From Emmonsiellopsis sp. PD_33 (taxonomy: Eukaryota > Ascomycota > Eurotiomycetes > Onygenales > Ajellomycetaceae): DNA of 64,000 bases. The notes beneath the pieces are model-generated. The model was not told where the DNA came from. It did not search any database and saw only the letters and a list, made by a program, of their open reading frames with translations. This document shows positions 22,586 through 33,963 of the stretch, one piece after another; the first letter of the stretch is position 1, and each line of letters starts with the position of its first letter. The DNA lies in assembly GCA_032988165.1 (NCBI GenBank), contig JANTQF010000019.1, forward strand, positions 1 through 64,000. Direction: 5' to 3'. Made by a program: the position numbers and the translations under genes.

Positions 22586-23100
22586 CTACATTGCGCGGCT
22601 AGTATAATTGATGACATCTAACATGGAATCAGGTTCGGCCAAACGCTGGTCGGCCCAGCTGAGCGAGTCAGACATAAACTTCTCAATATCAAACTGCTCG
22701 GCAAGTCCCTCCTGCTACAGCTTTTCAATGCCACTGCGAGTCCAACTGACACAATTCTCCTCCGGCCAGAATCCCTTTCTCGGAAGCGGGACCATCTCAA
22801 GACGGGCCCGTACCCTTGTGTATGTAACCTCCTTTGGAATCTTCCCAACCATTACCCCCTTCCAAGAAGATGACCATTGAGTGCCGGATCGACATTATCT
22901 CAAGATCGGGAAAACCAGTTGCGTACTGGATTGTGGTCAACTCTGGTGATAGGATCGGGACGGGCGGCATCAGTCACGTCGTACGAGTAGCAGGTTCTTC
23001 CCCCGGAGGTCTTTGGAGATACAAGTATGCCCCAGTGGTATGCAGCATAGCCAAGTCGCTGTCTGCTATCTCCGAGATTATTAGAGAAACGATCGTCGAT
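22586..23100 (-). pseudogene. Decayed small fungal protein gene (YHW-x-PK family, perhaps DUF6914)
   Basis: On the minus strand the first part reads RLGYAAYHWGILVSPK then SGGRTCYSYDVTDAARPDPI. After a frame change near 22860 it reads VTYTRVRARLEMVPLPRKGF, WPEENCVSWTRSGIEKL, FDIEKFMSDSLSWADQRLAE and ends VINYTSRAM. There is an in-frame TAG after EKL, a TGA before the frame change and a +2 shift, so no continuous product can be made. The YHW..(V)xPK start and WNCV/ENCVSW centre recall a widespread fungal family of unknown function (possibly DUF6914). It is convergent with the decayed kinase, and both have died next to a transposon. Confidence 0.6.
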
Positions 23101-23122
23101 ATATCTGGATCGAAATGGATAT

Positions 23123-23206
23123 TTCTTTTCTTTTCTTTTCTTTTCTTTTCTTTTCTTTTCTTTTCTTTTCTTTTCTTTTCTTTTGTTTCTTTCTTTCTTT
23201 CTTTTT
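23123..23206 (+). repeat. TTTTC microsatellite
   Basis: Eleven uninterrupted TTTTC units (23126-23180) followed by TTTC units. It creates spurious Lys/Glu- or Phe/Ser-rich open frames on both strands that are not genes. It lies about 100 bp from the copia element. Confidence 0.95.
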
Positions 23207-23308
23207 TGCCGCTTTTCGCGCGCGGACGAGCACGAGCCAAGGCACCAAGGTTAGTGATCGCTGTAGAAGGTTCGGGAGGAGTGATATCACGTGGTTAGGG
23301 CTCCAACC

Positions 23309-23423
23309 TGTGGGAAGGTTGAAGAGTCTTGGATTGCTACACTAGCAAGAGAATCTATCTACTGTGCAATCATGTAATCACACTAAGCCTGATTGGGAGA
23401 CTGGAGGCCTACAGCTGCCAACA
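23309..23423 (-). repeat. 3' LTR of copia element 1
   Basis: 115 bp, begins TG and ends CA on either strand. It differs from the partner LTR at 8 positions, 7 of them at five ancestral CpG sites. Flanked outside by CAACC and inside by the polypurine tract. Confidence 0.93.
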
Positions 23424-26400
23424 CCCCCCCTCAAGCAGAGCTGTGTGAAAAGCATAGATCTCATGAAAAACACTGAAAAACAACAAAATGTCATCAGACA
23501 GAGAAAAAACCTAGATATATGACCAGACTTGCTACTTCCTATTATCCCCAGTAGAAATCCCTAGCAAATTAATGAATCATACAAAAGTAATAGTGCCTAG
23601 AGGCTTTATCAGGCTGTCAGCTGCCATTTTGGCTGTACCAACATGATCCAATACTATAACACTATTCTTCAATTAAGATTATGAGTAATGAAAATGCATA
23701 TCTATATACTTGCTACAGGCCATAATTGTAGCAACTTGAGTGAGATCAATTATGCCCTTGTTGTTCATAAAAACCTATATAGGAGATGTAGTGATAAATT
23801 TAATCTCTAACATGAGATTCTGAATTCATATTACTTTATAAACTGCCTCACTGAGTGTAACATATTCAGCTTCATTCAAACTGAGAGCCACACAGGATTA
23901 TTTAGTAGAATGCCATGAAATTGAAGATCCTACAAGCTTGAAAATGTAGCTAGATGTAGATTTTTATTTATCATTTAATAGTTCTACTCAATTAGAATCT
24001 ATGTATTCAATGGGGAGGTAGATGTTGTTTGAAAACACTGAATTTAAGCTGTTAGAATGATGTTTATATTAGAGTTTAATTCCAGGGGTTCCCTTTAAAT
24101 ATTAGATAACATATAATAGTGCTTTCTATGATTTCAGGGTGGGGTTCACATTATACTGCCTGAGTAGTGAGGCTGCATGTATAATATTAGGCTGAGTTTT
24201 AACTGTAAGATATTAAATACAATCTATGCCCTGTTGAAAATGTTACTTCATAAAACCTGTCTCATTCTCAGGGAGAGAGGAATCATCAATGTGAAAGACC
24301 TTCTTCATGGGTGTACTGATGATAATAACATCATCTAAATAGAAATCCTCTACTAATCACTTAATATAGTGTTGGTGAGTCAATTTGATATCATCAGACC
24401 TACAGTTAACTTTTATGCCTAGATATTTTATTGGTTTATGTAAATCCTTAACCTTAAGTCTCTCACTGAGAGCTTTCACTAGCCAGTCAGTGTTTTTAGG
24501 AACTTTGAAGACTATATTCAAATTATTGATATATATAGTTATATAGAGATGCAGCTTCTCCATGTGATACTAGAGAGCTAAGTTATAGAAGCTTACAATG
24601 AATTCTAAGTTATGTAAATAACCCATTAAGCATTCATACTAAATTCTTGTAGCTGAATTAAGTCTGTAGAGACTACTTTCAATAGTGCAGATAAGTATTT
24701 TTAGAGTATTCAACTTAAAGCCAGTAGATTGCCTCATGTAAATTGCCTTACCCAGACAGCTATGCAGGTAGGCCAGTATGATATTAACCTGCTATAATGT
24801 CCACCCCCACTGAGCTACTATGGTGAATAATATGTGGTTTATAGTGTTAGTTATAATAGGTGTGTAGGTTTTCTCCCTACTACCCTTCTTCAGCTAATTA
24901 CTGCAGACCACCTAATGGAACTTTCATAGGATGCTATTGAAATTCACATTTGAATTTTAAGGCTGATCTTTCTTGATAAATACTTAGTAGCCTGATGCTA
25001 CTAGTTCTCTGACTGATACATTGAATTGAGGGATGAGATACCATATCTTATAGTATTTAAAATCAGAGATCTTATACTGCATTGATTTTTACCAGTATTC
25101 TCTCATCCCTCCTGGCCTAGATACAGCATCTTTGTATGATTTAGAAAGACTGCCTGTATTAGAGAAAGAGGTATAAGTTATAAAGGCCTTTACTAGATGT
25201 AACCATTTAACATCTACAGGGGCCTCAGTGTCATCATTCATCATAAAAATTAGTTTTGTGTTTGAGCTATTAGAGGCCTCAGAAGTTAGTTCCTCTTCTA
25301 CAAATTGAACCTTACAGCCTGAATCTGCCTTTTCTTGTATGAATCTAATGTTAGATGATGCTATGATCTTATCTACAATGAGATCTCAGAGCTGAAAAAT
25401 TAATATTCTATTAAATTCAATTAACTTATATAGTCTCCCATGAGGGGATAATTTATCTGCAGGCTTCTATGAATCATGCAGGTGGGTGTAAATGTCTGCC
25501 CTGAGTTAATGAAAATGTTTGACTTTTAATGACATATTTATAAGAGTACTTCATGAGATCTTATGAGAGCTAGGGGTAATTGAATCTGCCATCTGCAGCC
25601 AGAACTTTTTATTATATAGAACCATAGATGTAGGAGTATTATTAGTTATTACAATAACTACATGTAAGATATTTGCCCAGAATTTCTTGGGTAAATCACT
25701 TTATATGAGAATAGCTCTCATTCATCCCATAACTATATGAATCCTCTGTTCAGAGACTGTATTCTAATGAGGTGACTAAGATGTTATAGGCTTCTATTTA
25801 ATTCTGTAGTTAGTCATAATCTACTGCATTTAGATGGAGTAAAAAATGCTGTCTATATCTATATGAATGACTGTTAGGGTACTATACCTCATGTTGCTTA
25901 TGAATCTGAGCTAATACCTAAAAAAATCAACTACTAGATCTTTTGAGTTTAAAAAATATACTCATCTATAGTGTGTTGCATTGCATGTCAGTAGTATGAA
26001 GTATTTCATCTCTTAGTGAGATATCAGGAGGTAGTCAGATAGATCTTCTAATGTTCTACCCCTTCCTGTGAGATTGATGTGGATCTTCTCCACAGCTCAA
26101 AGCATATAAAGTATTAGTATTTGAGAGAAATGCTGAGTTATTCTGACCTGTATACAGTTAGTACAGTAAAAATTTGATTTTAAACTAATGATCTTGACCC
26201 CTGTATGAGAATCCTTAGACATTATAATAATAGTACCCACATGGATGTGCCTGAGATCTCTATGCTACTCCATGAGAGTTTTACCCTTAGGGGTAGATTC
26301 TGACTCAGTGATTAGAGCTGTAGTAGTAGTAGTAGCAGCAGCTGCAAGATCAATTTTTTGAACTGTATTAGAATCCCTGTACTCATACAATTTTGCCATA

Positions 26401-28420
26401 TAATTTATTACTCTACTGACATAATTAACATTCAATTCCAAGTTGTGTTCTACAATCTTGTAGACATCTCCTGTTGCAGTTCTAACTGTATTGAAAATAA
26501 CACTATTTGGGGCCTTGCAAATGAAGTATGATGGGGTTGTATTGGATAATATGAACTGATAGTCCTAATCCTCTAAATAAGTATATAATAGTAAGTTAAC
26601 TGCTAAATTTAGGAGATAATGAACCTCATGTAGTGTGAGATTTCTCCCTTTCACACCTAGAATCATATTATTAATTCCTTCTACCCTAGCTTTATCATCA
26701 GTGGTAGAGTTAACACTGAGATCACCCTTATATAAACTGTAGTTCAAAATTGAATGGCATTCACCTATCATATTGAAACTAATGCACATATTCAAATATC
26801 AGGGTCATAAGGAGTCACCTATAATGAATGTAGTTAAAAATGCCTCATCTCACTCTATACAAATCATTATAATATTTACAGAAGATTAATTTAACATTAA
26901 ATTCTTATTATTCTCTTTCTTTTTAGAATCATCAGATCTACTACTCTTACCCTTATTCTTATCTTTTATCTTTTTTGCATCCTCAGCTTTCACCTAATTA
27001 GGCTTCAAGTTGGGGTGTAAGGTCCAGCATTTATCCTTACTGTGCCTAGGCATCTTATAATAATCATATTTACCCTTGACAGGCTTCATACTGGAGGTAA
27101 AGAGGGTAATAGCTGCAGAATTCACCAATAAATTCTGCAGAGCTGAGGCCACTATTTTCTTATTGCAATGATTTAATAACTACTTACTGAGTTTATTAAT
27201 ATTAATATTTGAAATTTAGCTCTAACCAGTGGAAAAGAACTCATCCAACTGAGTCTTTACAAATACCTTCTAGAAATCTTTGAGTCCCAGAAGGAAGATA
27301 TCATAATAAATATCTCCTACTCTAACTGTAAGATCCTTATGTTGTGTGACTAGATAGTGAAAATGCCTGAGGTAGAGTATATAGTTGGTGTTTTTAACTT
27401 AAAGAGTCATTAATTCCTTAATAATCATCATATGCTTCTCTACTAGAGAGACTACATACTCTGTGTTGATTTTCTCCTATATATTTATAGCTAGATCAGA
27501 TTCTAATTCTCTGAGAACAGCCTGAATATTGCCTCATAGACTAATGAGAATGCAGTGATATAATGCCTGTGAATGTACTAACCACTTAACCTGCTTGTGA
27601 TGACTTGTAGAGGTTAAGATGTACTCATTCCTAAGAATGATATCTTTTGCACTAATTGCCTTAGTATCTACCAGAATTTCTATGCACCATAAATTGTAGT
27701 TTATGTCATTAAAGGTAATGATATCTTTAATCTTAATTGCCCATTAAAGTTCCTTCTGATACTCATGAAGCTCATCTTTATGAAGGTCACAGAGGGTAAT
27801 TATTATTAATAGTTAATGATAGACCTTAGCTACTATTCACTTCATCTCTTCTTATTGAATAGATCTTATGAAAGTGAATAGCTACTTCATCATTCAGGTG
27901 AGTGCCTCCTATATCATAATAATAGTAGCATCTAAATTATGTGAGGTGCTGAGTATCCTACTGAACTGCAAGGAATAATCTATCTTCTCATCCTTATTCT
28001 TAGAGAGGCTGGGCAAGGTGGGCTCAGAAGCCTAATAATTGAGATTTATGGACTATGAAGAGCCTGTGATTCTACAATTCATTATTGAGTGAGTAGTGCA
28101 ATGAGTACTAGTGGTATCTGCTGTAAACTCAGGGGTGAGAGGCATCTTGCCAGGCATCTTATTTGATATTATATGACCTTGGGATCTGGCTGTGAGTGAT
28201 GTAGCTGTCCATTAAAATTTGAAAAATCTACTGATTTGCCTTCAAAAAAGTTTTTGCACACCAAAAATCTTCAAAATCTGCCTCAAATACTATAAAGATG
28301 TGTGAATTTTGGGCAATTAAATATCTCACTATAGAATATATGTGATATCCAATCCAGGTGAACCTTCCAGTCTTTGATGCAGCATTTTTAATTAAAAAAT
28401 GTACTAACCAGGCTATAACC

Positions 28421-28535
28421 TGTGGGAAGGTTGAAGAGTCTTGAATTGCTACACTAGCAAGAGAATCTATCTACTGTGTGATCATGTAATTGCACTAAGC
28501 CCGATTGGGAGACTGGAGGCCTACGGCCGCCAACA
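28421..28535 (-). repeat. 5' LTR of copia element 1
   Basis: 115 bp, same length and ends as its partner. This copy still keeps CpGs at CCCGATT and ACGGCCGCC, where the other LTR has TG or CA. Confidence 0.93.
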
Positions 28536-28540
28536 CAACC

Positions 28541-28729
28541 TTCCCCCACAAACAAAGCGATCCACGAGGCCCAAAAACTAGCGGCGGCACTAAAACGAGT
28601 GGTTCCACCAACACCGTCAACTTTCAAGCTTAATTAAACCTTGGCTCTTGGGCAGTCATTGGTTGCGAAGTCTGATCCCCATAAATCTTACTTGAAGCTT
28701 TGCAACTTTCCATCCTGACTGACTGAGTC
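28541..28729. other. Short spacer between copia LTR and deaminase gene
   Basis: Only about 190 bp separate the end of the retrotransposon from the deaminase ATG, so the deaminase promoter must be within it or include the LTR. CpG content returns to normal at once at 28536. Confidence 0.5.
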
Positions 28730-30675
28730 ATGCAACCAAGAAACCGGGGACGTGACCGTGGTGGTGGTGGTGGTGGTGGTCGTGGTCGTGGTCATGGTCG
28801 TGGTCGTCAACACTCGGGACATGGACATGATGTCCCCGCAACAAATCCTGAGCCATCCCCCGCCTCCACTGCCGTGCCCACACCTTCAACGCGTGGTCAA
28901 GCTCGCGGCCAAGCTCGTGGTCAAGCTCGTGGTAGGTTACCAGCTATTTTATCCCCTGACATAGCCCACTAATGAGGGCAGGTCGATCTCCTCGCACTCC
29001 CGCTGGTCCAAATACACGTCAGCCCTCAACGCCTTCTCGCCCTGCTACAAACCCCCCGCCTGTCGATATGGCGGAGTACCCCAGACAGGCAGAAATGGCT
29101 TCCAGAATCGACGAAATCCAAGAAGAGAAAGAAAAGAGAATTCGCAAACCCCAACCTTTCATGGGGCCGATAGAACCCACCGATGTTCAAAATCTTCTCG
29201 CAGCCATCAACAAGCTAGAATTTCGCGACAGAGCCCAGGTACCTGCCGATCGCTCGGTTCGAGGCGAAGCGGAGCCCCAATTTTCACCTACTCCCCAACC
29301 CTGGCGGCTGGCCAAGGCGCTGGATTCCCTCGCAGCACTTCTCGTGTCAAAGCCAAAACACGAGGTCGTTGCTGTCGCGCTGCGTCCTGATACCAAGGCA
29401 CAGGCAGAAACCATCGAATTTATTGTCTCTGCAAATGGCGATGTCCCTATACCCACATCTACACATATCAGTTGGATTTGGAAATCCCTTCGGCAGATCT
29501 CGAATCGCTATTACAAGTTATATCCAGAGAGCAGTAAAGACGAGAGTCCGACTCAGACGATAACTGATGCTAGCTATTGGGAACAAGTGGATAATTTCAC
29601 CTCTCGATGTATAAAATTCAGCTTCGCACGTTTGCAAAAACGGGTAAACACCAAGTTTGGCCAGTTCAAAAACATTGATTTGGGTCAATTTGCCGAAGAC
29701 CATGCAATCCGTCGCATTGCCACGTCTCTTTTTGCCATCGAGCGCGTATTTACCCGGGAGCATGGCGCTCTGCATGGGCTGCCAACCGATACCGATACGG
29801 ACAACTGGGCAACACTATTAGTGTTTCTCCGCCAGTGTCAGGAGGATGTTAAGGATTTATTCCGGGAAGGGGTACTGACTCCCGACGATCTGCTTCGCCT
29901 CAGCAATTTCCCAGCCTTGCAGTCATACCTACGCAAGGTAGTTGCTATCAATAACGATATTGATGTGCTGATCAGGGTTGCTATTTCCCCTCAATGCCGG
30001 CATCTATTTTCCCTCAAATTTAAGCTACAGCTTATACCTGAAAATTCTTCTCGGATTCCATTAGTTCCAACCGCTACAAACGACTGGGAGTTCATTCTTG
30101 AGAAGGCACTGGCCTGGAGAAACACAGAGCTGGCCCGGAGAAGCATTAGCGATCAATCTGAGTATGAGCCCAAAGTCATGAATATGGATGTTGTTGACCG
30201 GGACACGGCGTACATGGCTCAGCAGAAAATCAGCAACAAGATTGTTGTTCACTGTGAGGTCAAGATAATTCTTCTCATTGAGAAACTGAAGGCAGATTCC
30301 CCCCACCTTGCAGAAGCATACACATATGTTGGTGTCTCAAAACTGTCCTGCCGCGGCTGCCATACGTTCATTCAGGCATACAATTTTGCTCACAGCACTC
30401 GATTCATGACCAGGGGGACCCATTCAAAATCGTACTATCCCTGGCAATTCCCTCGAAATTTCCCCAAACACCAATTTACAGCCACCCAAATGTATGACAC
30501 TCTTTCTTCGCGCTGGGCAAATTCGTATAACGGATATGAAACGGAAACAGTTCCTTTGGGACAAGATTCAACTGCATCATCTGGCACTTCCACGGGCGTC
30601 CGGCGGAATGCAAATCCAAACGTTGTTAAAGTTGCTCGAGAGCTAGCGGAGAAAGTTATGAGGGGCGAACTATGA
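28730..30675 (+). CDS. OTT_1508-type deaminase-superfamily protein with RG-rich N-terminus
   Basis: Exons 28730-28931 and 28982-30675 join in frame (50-bp intron, GTAGGT donor, CACTAATG branch, GGGCAG acceptor) to 631 aa. Residues 1-70 form an RGG-like region with a run of seven glycines and three GQAR repeats, typical of RNA-binding low-complexity tails. A long helical region follows. The C-terminal deaminase domain has the zinc site: VHCEVKIILL (HxE), then VSKLSCRGCHTFI (CxxC), then TRGTHSKSYYPWQFP. This order matches the fungal OTT_1508-like family of the cytidine-deaminase superfamily, expanded in fungi and of unknown substrate; nucleic acid or free nucleoside are both possible. The zinc ligands are intact. 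It sits about 190 bp from the inactivated copia element. Confidence 0.82.
28757..28805 (+). repeat. GGT trinucleotide repeat in coding sequence
   Basis: A run of GGT codons, then alternating CGT/GGT, encodes the polyglycine and RGRG tract of the deaminase N-terminus. It keeps the frame and is likely variable in length between strains. Confidence 0.8.
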
Positions 30676-31326
30676 TGCTTGATTTGGAAGTACAACCCGG
30701 AAATTTCCCTATTAGTTTGATGCTTTGTTTTTGCGTTTCTGCAGGAAGCTGCTTGGCTGGGAGTTAGTATTATAGCAATATGTACCTAGCAGAATAAGAG
30801 AAAAGTGTGTTGCAATAGCTGAAACTATGTACCCTGATGCGTGTGGTCCCCTGACCTACCCAAGGGGCCAGCCGAACTGTAGTCCCGAGACGAGGCAAGA
30901 TCAATAATGGTGGGCCTGGAGGCAAGCCAGGCAATAGTTATCTAGGGGAATACGTCAATTATTGCATCGGATATTGAACCACACAGGATGCACAACAGGA
31001 GAAGCGGTTGCTTAATCGAATCTCGTCTAACTGATTATAAGCACATTCTTCGCCATGGTTATTACTGTTTGTTCGAGGCACACATGGATTTATGACTATT
31101 AATATGCATATATGGCGCTCATACCATACTAGCAATAATGTTTAGTTAGTTTGATGAGGCTTCACGATGCTGAGCACCTACTCAGTTGTGGCGGAACCAA
31201 ACCTTAAATATTCGACCCACATTCTGATCTAACTAAACTTTATTTAACTGGGGCTGGCCCACTTCGCATACATGGGCATTTCTTCCTCCATCCCCAACTC
31301 CATCACCGATATCCCTGCAAGCAGTC
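30676..31326. other. Intergenic
   Basis: About 650 bp between the deaminase and the acetolactate decarboxylase genes, both on the plus strand. Nothing recognised. Confidence 0.5.
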
Positions 31327-32037
31327 ATGAATCAACCCAACCAGATATACCAGTATTCCCTCCTATCCGCATTAATGGACGGAGTCTGCAATGAGGGAAT
31401 CCCAGTCTCCAAACTTCTCTCCCAAGGAAACCACGGCGTGGGGACTTTCGAACGAATGGATGGCGAGTTGATCCTTCTCGACGATAGAGTATACCAGCTA
31501 CGAGCCGGAGGCGACGTGCGCGAGGCATCAGCAAACGACCAAATCCCGTTCGCCGTCGCGACCAGTTTCTCCCCCGCCCATACCCGGACTGGCCAGGCGT
31601 TACGAAACAAGGCGTCGCTTGACGAGATTCTTACCTCCACGGTACCATGCACGGCGAATATGTTTGTGTCATATCGCATCGAGGGGGCTTTTTCATCCAT
31701 GACTACAAGAACTGTACGCGGACAGGAGTATGCCGGCCAACCCCTTTCGGAATTAGGAGATAATCAGTATGTCGACCATTACCAGGACATTGAGGGCACT
31801 GTGGTTGGATTTCGATCGCCACAGGCCTGGCAGGGGCTTACTGTCGCTGGGCATCATTTGCATTTCATCTCCAGGGATCGTACACAGGGTGGACATGTGC
31901 TGGAATTAAGCACAGCGAATGCAACTGTTGGTGTAGCGGTGGCGTCGAATGTGCATGTCGAGCTGCCTGGTTCTGAAGAATTTAATCGGGCGAAGCTGGT
32001 GGTGGATGATTCTGGGATCAGAAAAGTGGAAGGGTAA
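31327..32037 (+). CDS. Alpha-acetolactate decarboxylase
   Basis: Intronless 236-aa protein of the acetolactate decarboxylase (BudA/AldB) family, which converts alpha-acetolactate to acetoin and diverts it from branched-chain amino acid synthesis. Length matches the bacterial enzymes (about 235-260). Conserved features are GVGTFERMDGELILLDDRVYQ near residue 38 (contains the active-site Glu), the Arg in VVGFRSPQAW, and the zinc-binding histidines in GHHLHFISRDRTQGGHVLEL near residue 177. All expected ligands are present, so it should be active. There is no signal peptide; it is probably cytosolic. The family is mainly bacterial and patchy in fungi, and the lack of introns fits old horizontal transfer. 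Neighbours show no pathway link. Confidence 0.92.
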   Translation: MNQPNQIYQYSLLSALMDGVCNEGIPVSKLLSQGNHGVGTFERMDGELILLDDRVYQLRAGGDVREASANDQIPFAVATSFSPAHTRTGQALRNKASLDEILTSTVPCTANMFVSYRIEGAFSSMTTRTVRGQEYAGQPLSELGDNQYVDHYQDIEGTVVGFRSPQAWQGLTVAGHHLHFISRDRTQGGHVLELSTANATVGVAVASNVHVELPGSEEFNRAKLVVDDSGIRKVEG

Positions 32038-33963
32038 GCTGTATTGATTGGGTTTTGTCTGGTGATCTTAGGGTATTATTATTTGTATTTCGTATAAAAA
32101 TTTCCGAGTTATGTTTTTAAAAGGGAATATCTATCGACTGTTTATTTAAGGATCTTGTATTGGATTGTGTCAGTGAGAAAGTACCCAGGAAATCAGGTAG
32201 GAGAGATCTTCGTGAACTAATAATAAGAGAGGGTAAAGGCAGGACTAGAAAAAATATAAATTGGAAGATGTAACTAGGCTAATATGACCCGCAGTCAAAT
32301 AACAGTTTTATGAAAAACACCTTGAATTTTCCATCGTCCACACTTTTCCAACTCCTATTATCCCAGTAGGTTCTGAAAAACTGTTGATCCCACGTTGTGA
32401 GGGTTTATAAGTTGTGAGCTCCCCTTTCAATGCCTCCTACTTGAGTTATGATCATGGCTTCCAAACTCTAAATAAAATAACCCTAAACATGCGTCAGGTT
32501 TGGGATGTCTCCTAGATATCTCGAATAAATACTCATAGTAGCTGTAGGTTTGCACCTCCTCTGCCTTTCAGAGCCTGCTGTTAATTCCCATCGGAGGATT
32601 AGCTTTTACGGTTAACAGAAAGGAGGTTACTGCCAAGGGACTTTCTCCTACTGTCTTGAGCTCTACAGCCAACCACTGAGTTAACTAGCTTAAAGAGTTA
32701 AGCTGTGTGGCTGTCTACGCCTAGGCCGTACGGGGTATTCAATAGACTAACCCTTGCATTAAACTACTCATCATGTTCTATGTATGTACATTTTATGTTG
32801 GTTAACAAGGCACACCATCGCTGTACCATCTCCATTTGCTTGTTCTGTGGTCATTTTAAAAATTTAATTTAACGGATACTTGCTCTCTACTAGATAGTTA
32901 AGGTTTTTCGTAGTATATTCCAGAATACAGCTTGATTACCTCCGTACAACATTGCAATTCTAAGTACACAACTATCTGGTTTGCCTCCTAGTATCTGTGT
33001 GTCAGTTCCGCCGTAATAAGCATCTAGTCATTCCAGCTCCATAAGTACTCCGTACAAATATGCAGTAGACGTCTTCATACTCCGTAGTTTAAAAGATCTT
33101 AAGATTCCACACATTCCAAGCTCAGGCTGGGATCTATGATCCTCGCAGGGAAACTCGGAATTGGGCCAGTACCAATGATTCTGTTTCTCCTTTCTCTTTA
33201 TGCAGCTGGACGCCACACGGAGAACGGTTTTTGTGAGGCGTCATGTTTCAAGTTTGACAATTTTTGGGGTGCTTAGTTCCACGGTCTGGCCGTGAAGATC
33301 ATACTGCAGCAACGGCATGAGCGTTTCTTCAGGGTCCATTTTCACTATTCCGTGTCAGTCAAGTGCTTGGTTTATTTGTTGAGGTTGGCGGGGTTTCCTC
33401 GCGTACGCTGCGTTTCATACCTGCTTCCCCGTTCTTCCAAAGACCCGTCACTCCACATCCCCGAATCTACAATAAACACCGAGGTCCGGATTAAAGTTTC
33501 AGTTTGAGCCGGCGGTTCCACGGGCGGCGGGAGGGCCCGTGCGGCCGGGCGTTAGCTAAGCCGCCAAGCCGCCCGGAGACGGTTGTTCCGCGCCGTCGGC
33601 AAGCCGCGACCTTGCCCAAACAGGACTAGTGTTGTCCCCAGGCTCGGAACTCCCCTTTCCTGGTGTTCACGTGCCCGAGATGCCGGCGGGCCAAAATCAT
33701 CCCGTCCCGCCGTCACCGCTCCGTGTCCCGTCCTCTTCTCCCGCTCCACGGCGAGCGTTCGACTGCCAGCTTCTCTCCGCCAAACCCTCCCGCATCTCTT
33801 GCCCGTCCGTCGTGGCATGTGCCCAGCTCGTCCGTGGCTGGCTCCGTCGTCCGCTGCATCCCTGTCCCCGCTATTTCGTCATCCCTGCTGCTCCCCAATG
33901 TTCACCACCGCTTCGCAACGTCGTTGCGCGTAGTATCAGGCTATCTGCCACTGGCCACCAGCC
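32038..33963. other. Long intergenic region with palindromic GTACTCCGTAC motifs
   Basis: The AT-rich left part (to about 33250) has no coding support. It contains GTACTCCGTAC at 33045-33055 and TACTCCGTAG at 33078-33087. The right part (33510-33960) is GC-rich with many overlapping open frames on both strands and is best read as promoter and 5' leader of the next gene. Confidence 0.5.

Larger units (their letters stand above)
23309..28535 (-). mobile_element. Complete Ty1/copia LTR retrotransposon, inactivated
   Basis: The element is 5227 bp, bounded by 115-bp direct LTRs and a perfect 5-bp target duplication, CAACC (23304-23308 and 28536-28540). On the minus strand a G-rich polypurine tract (GAGGGGGGG) abuts the 3' LTR at 23424, and a GGTTATAGCC primer-binding-like stretch follows the 5' LTR. 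Domain remnants run in copia order from right to left: gag with a KMPRHSKDKCWTLHPN zinc knuckle remnant near 27000-27060, integrase (VEKIHINLTGRGRTLEDLSD, near 26060-26110, and HYRWVYFLNSKD with stops), then reverse transcriptase (ITIYINNLNIV, KVKDLHKPIKYLGIKVN) at 24357-24563. Integrase before RT identifies copia. Frames are riddled with stops, CpG is nearly absent, and the RT catalytic YVDD has become YINN. Not functional. Confidence 0.93.

Noticed and set aside
22974..23345. Lys/Glu-rich and Phe/Ser-rich frames across 23.1-23.2 kb
   Set aside because: They are translations of the TTTTC microsatellite.
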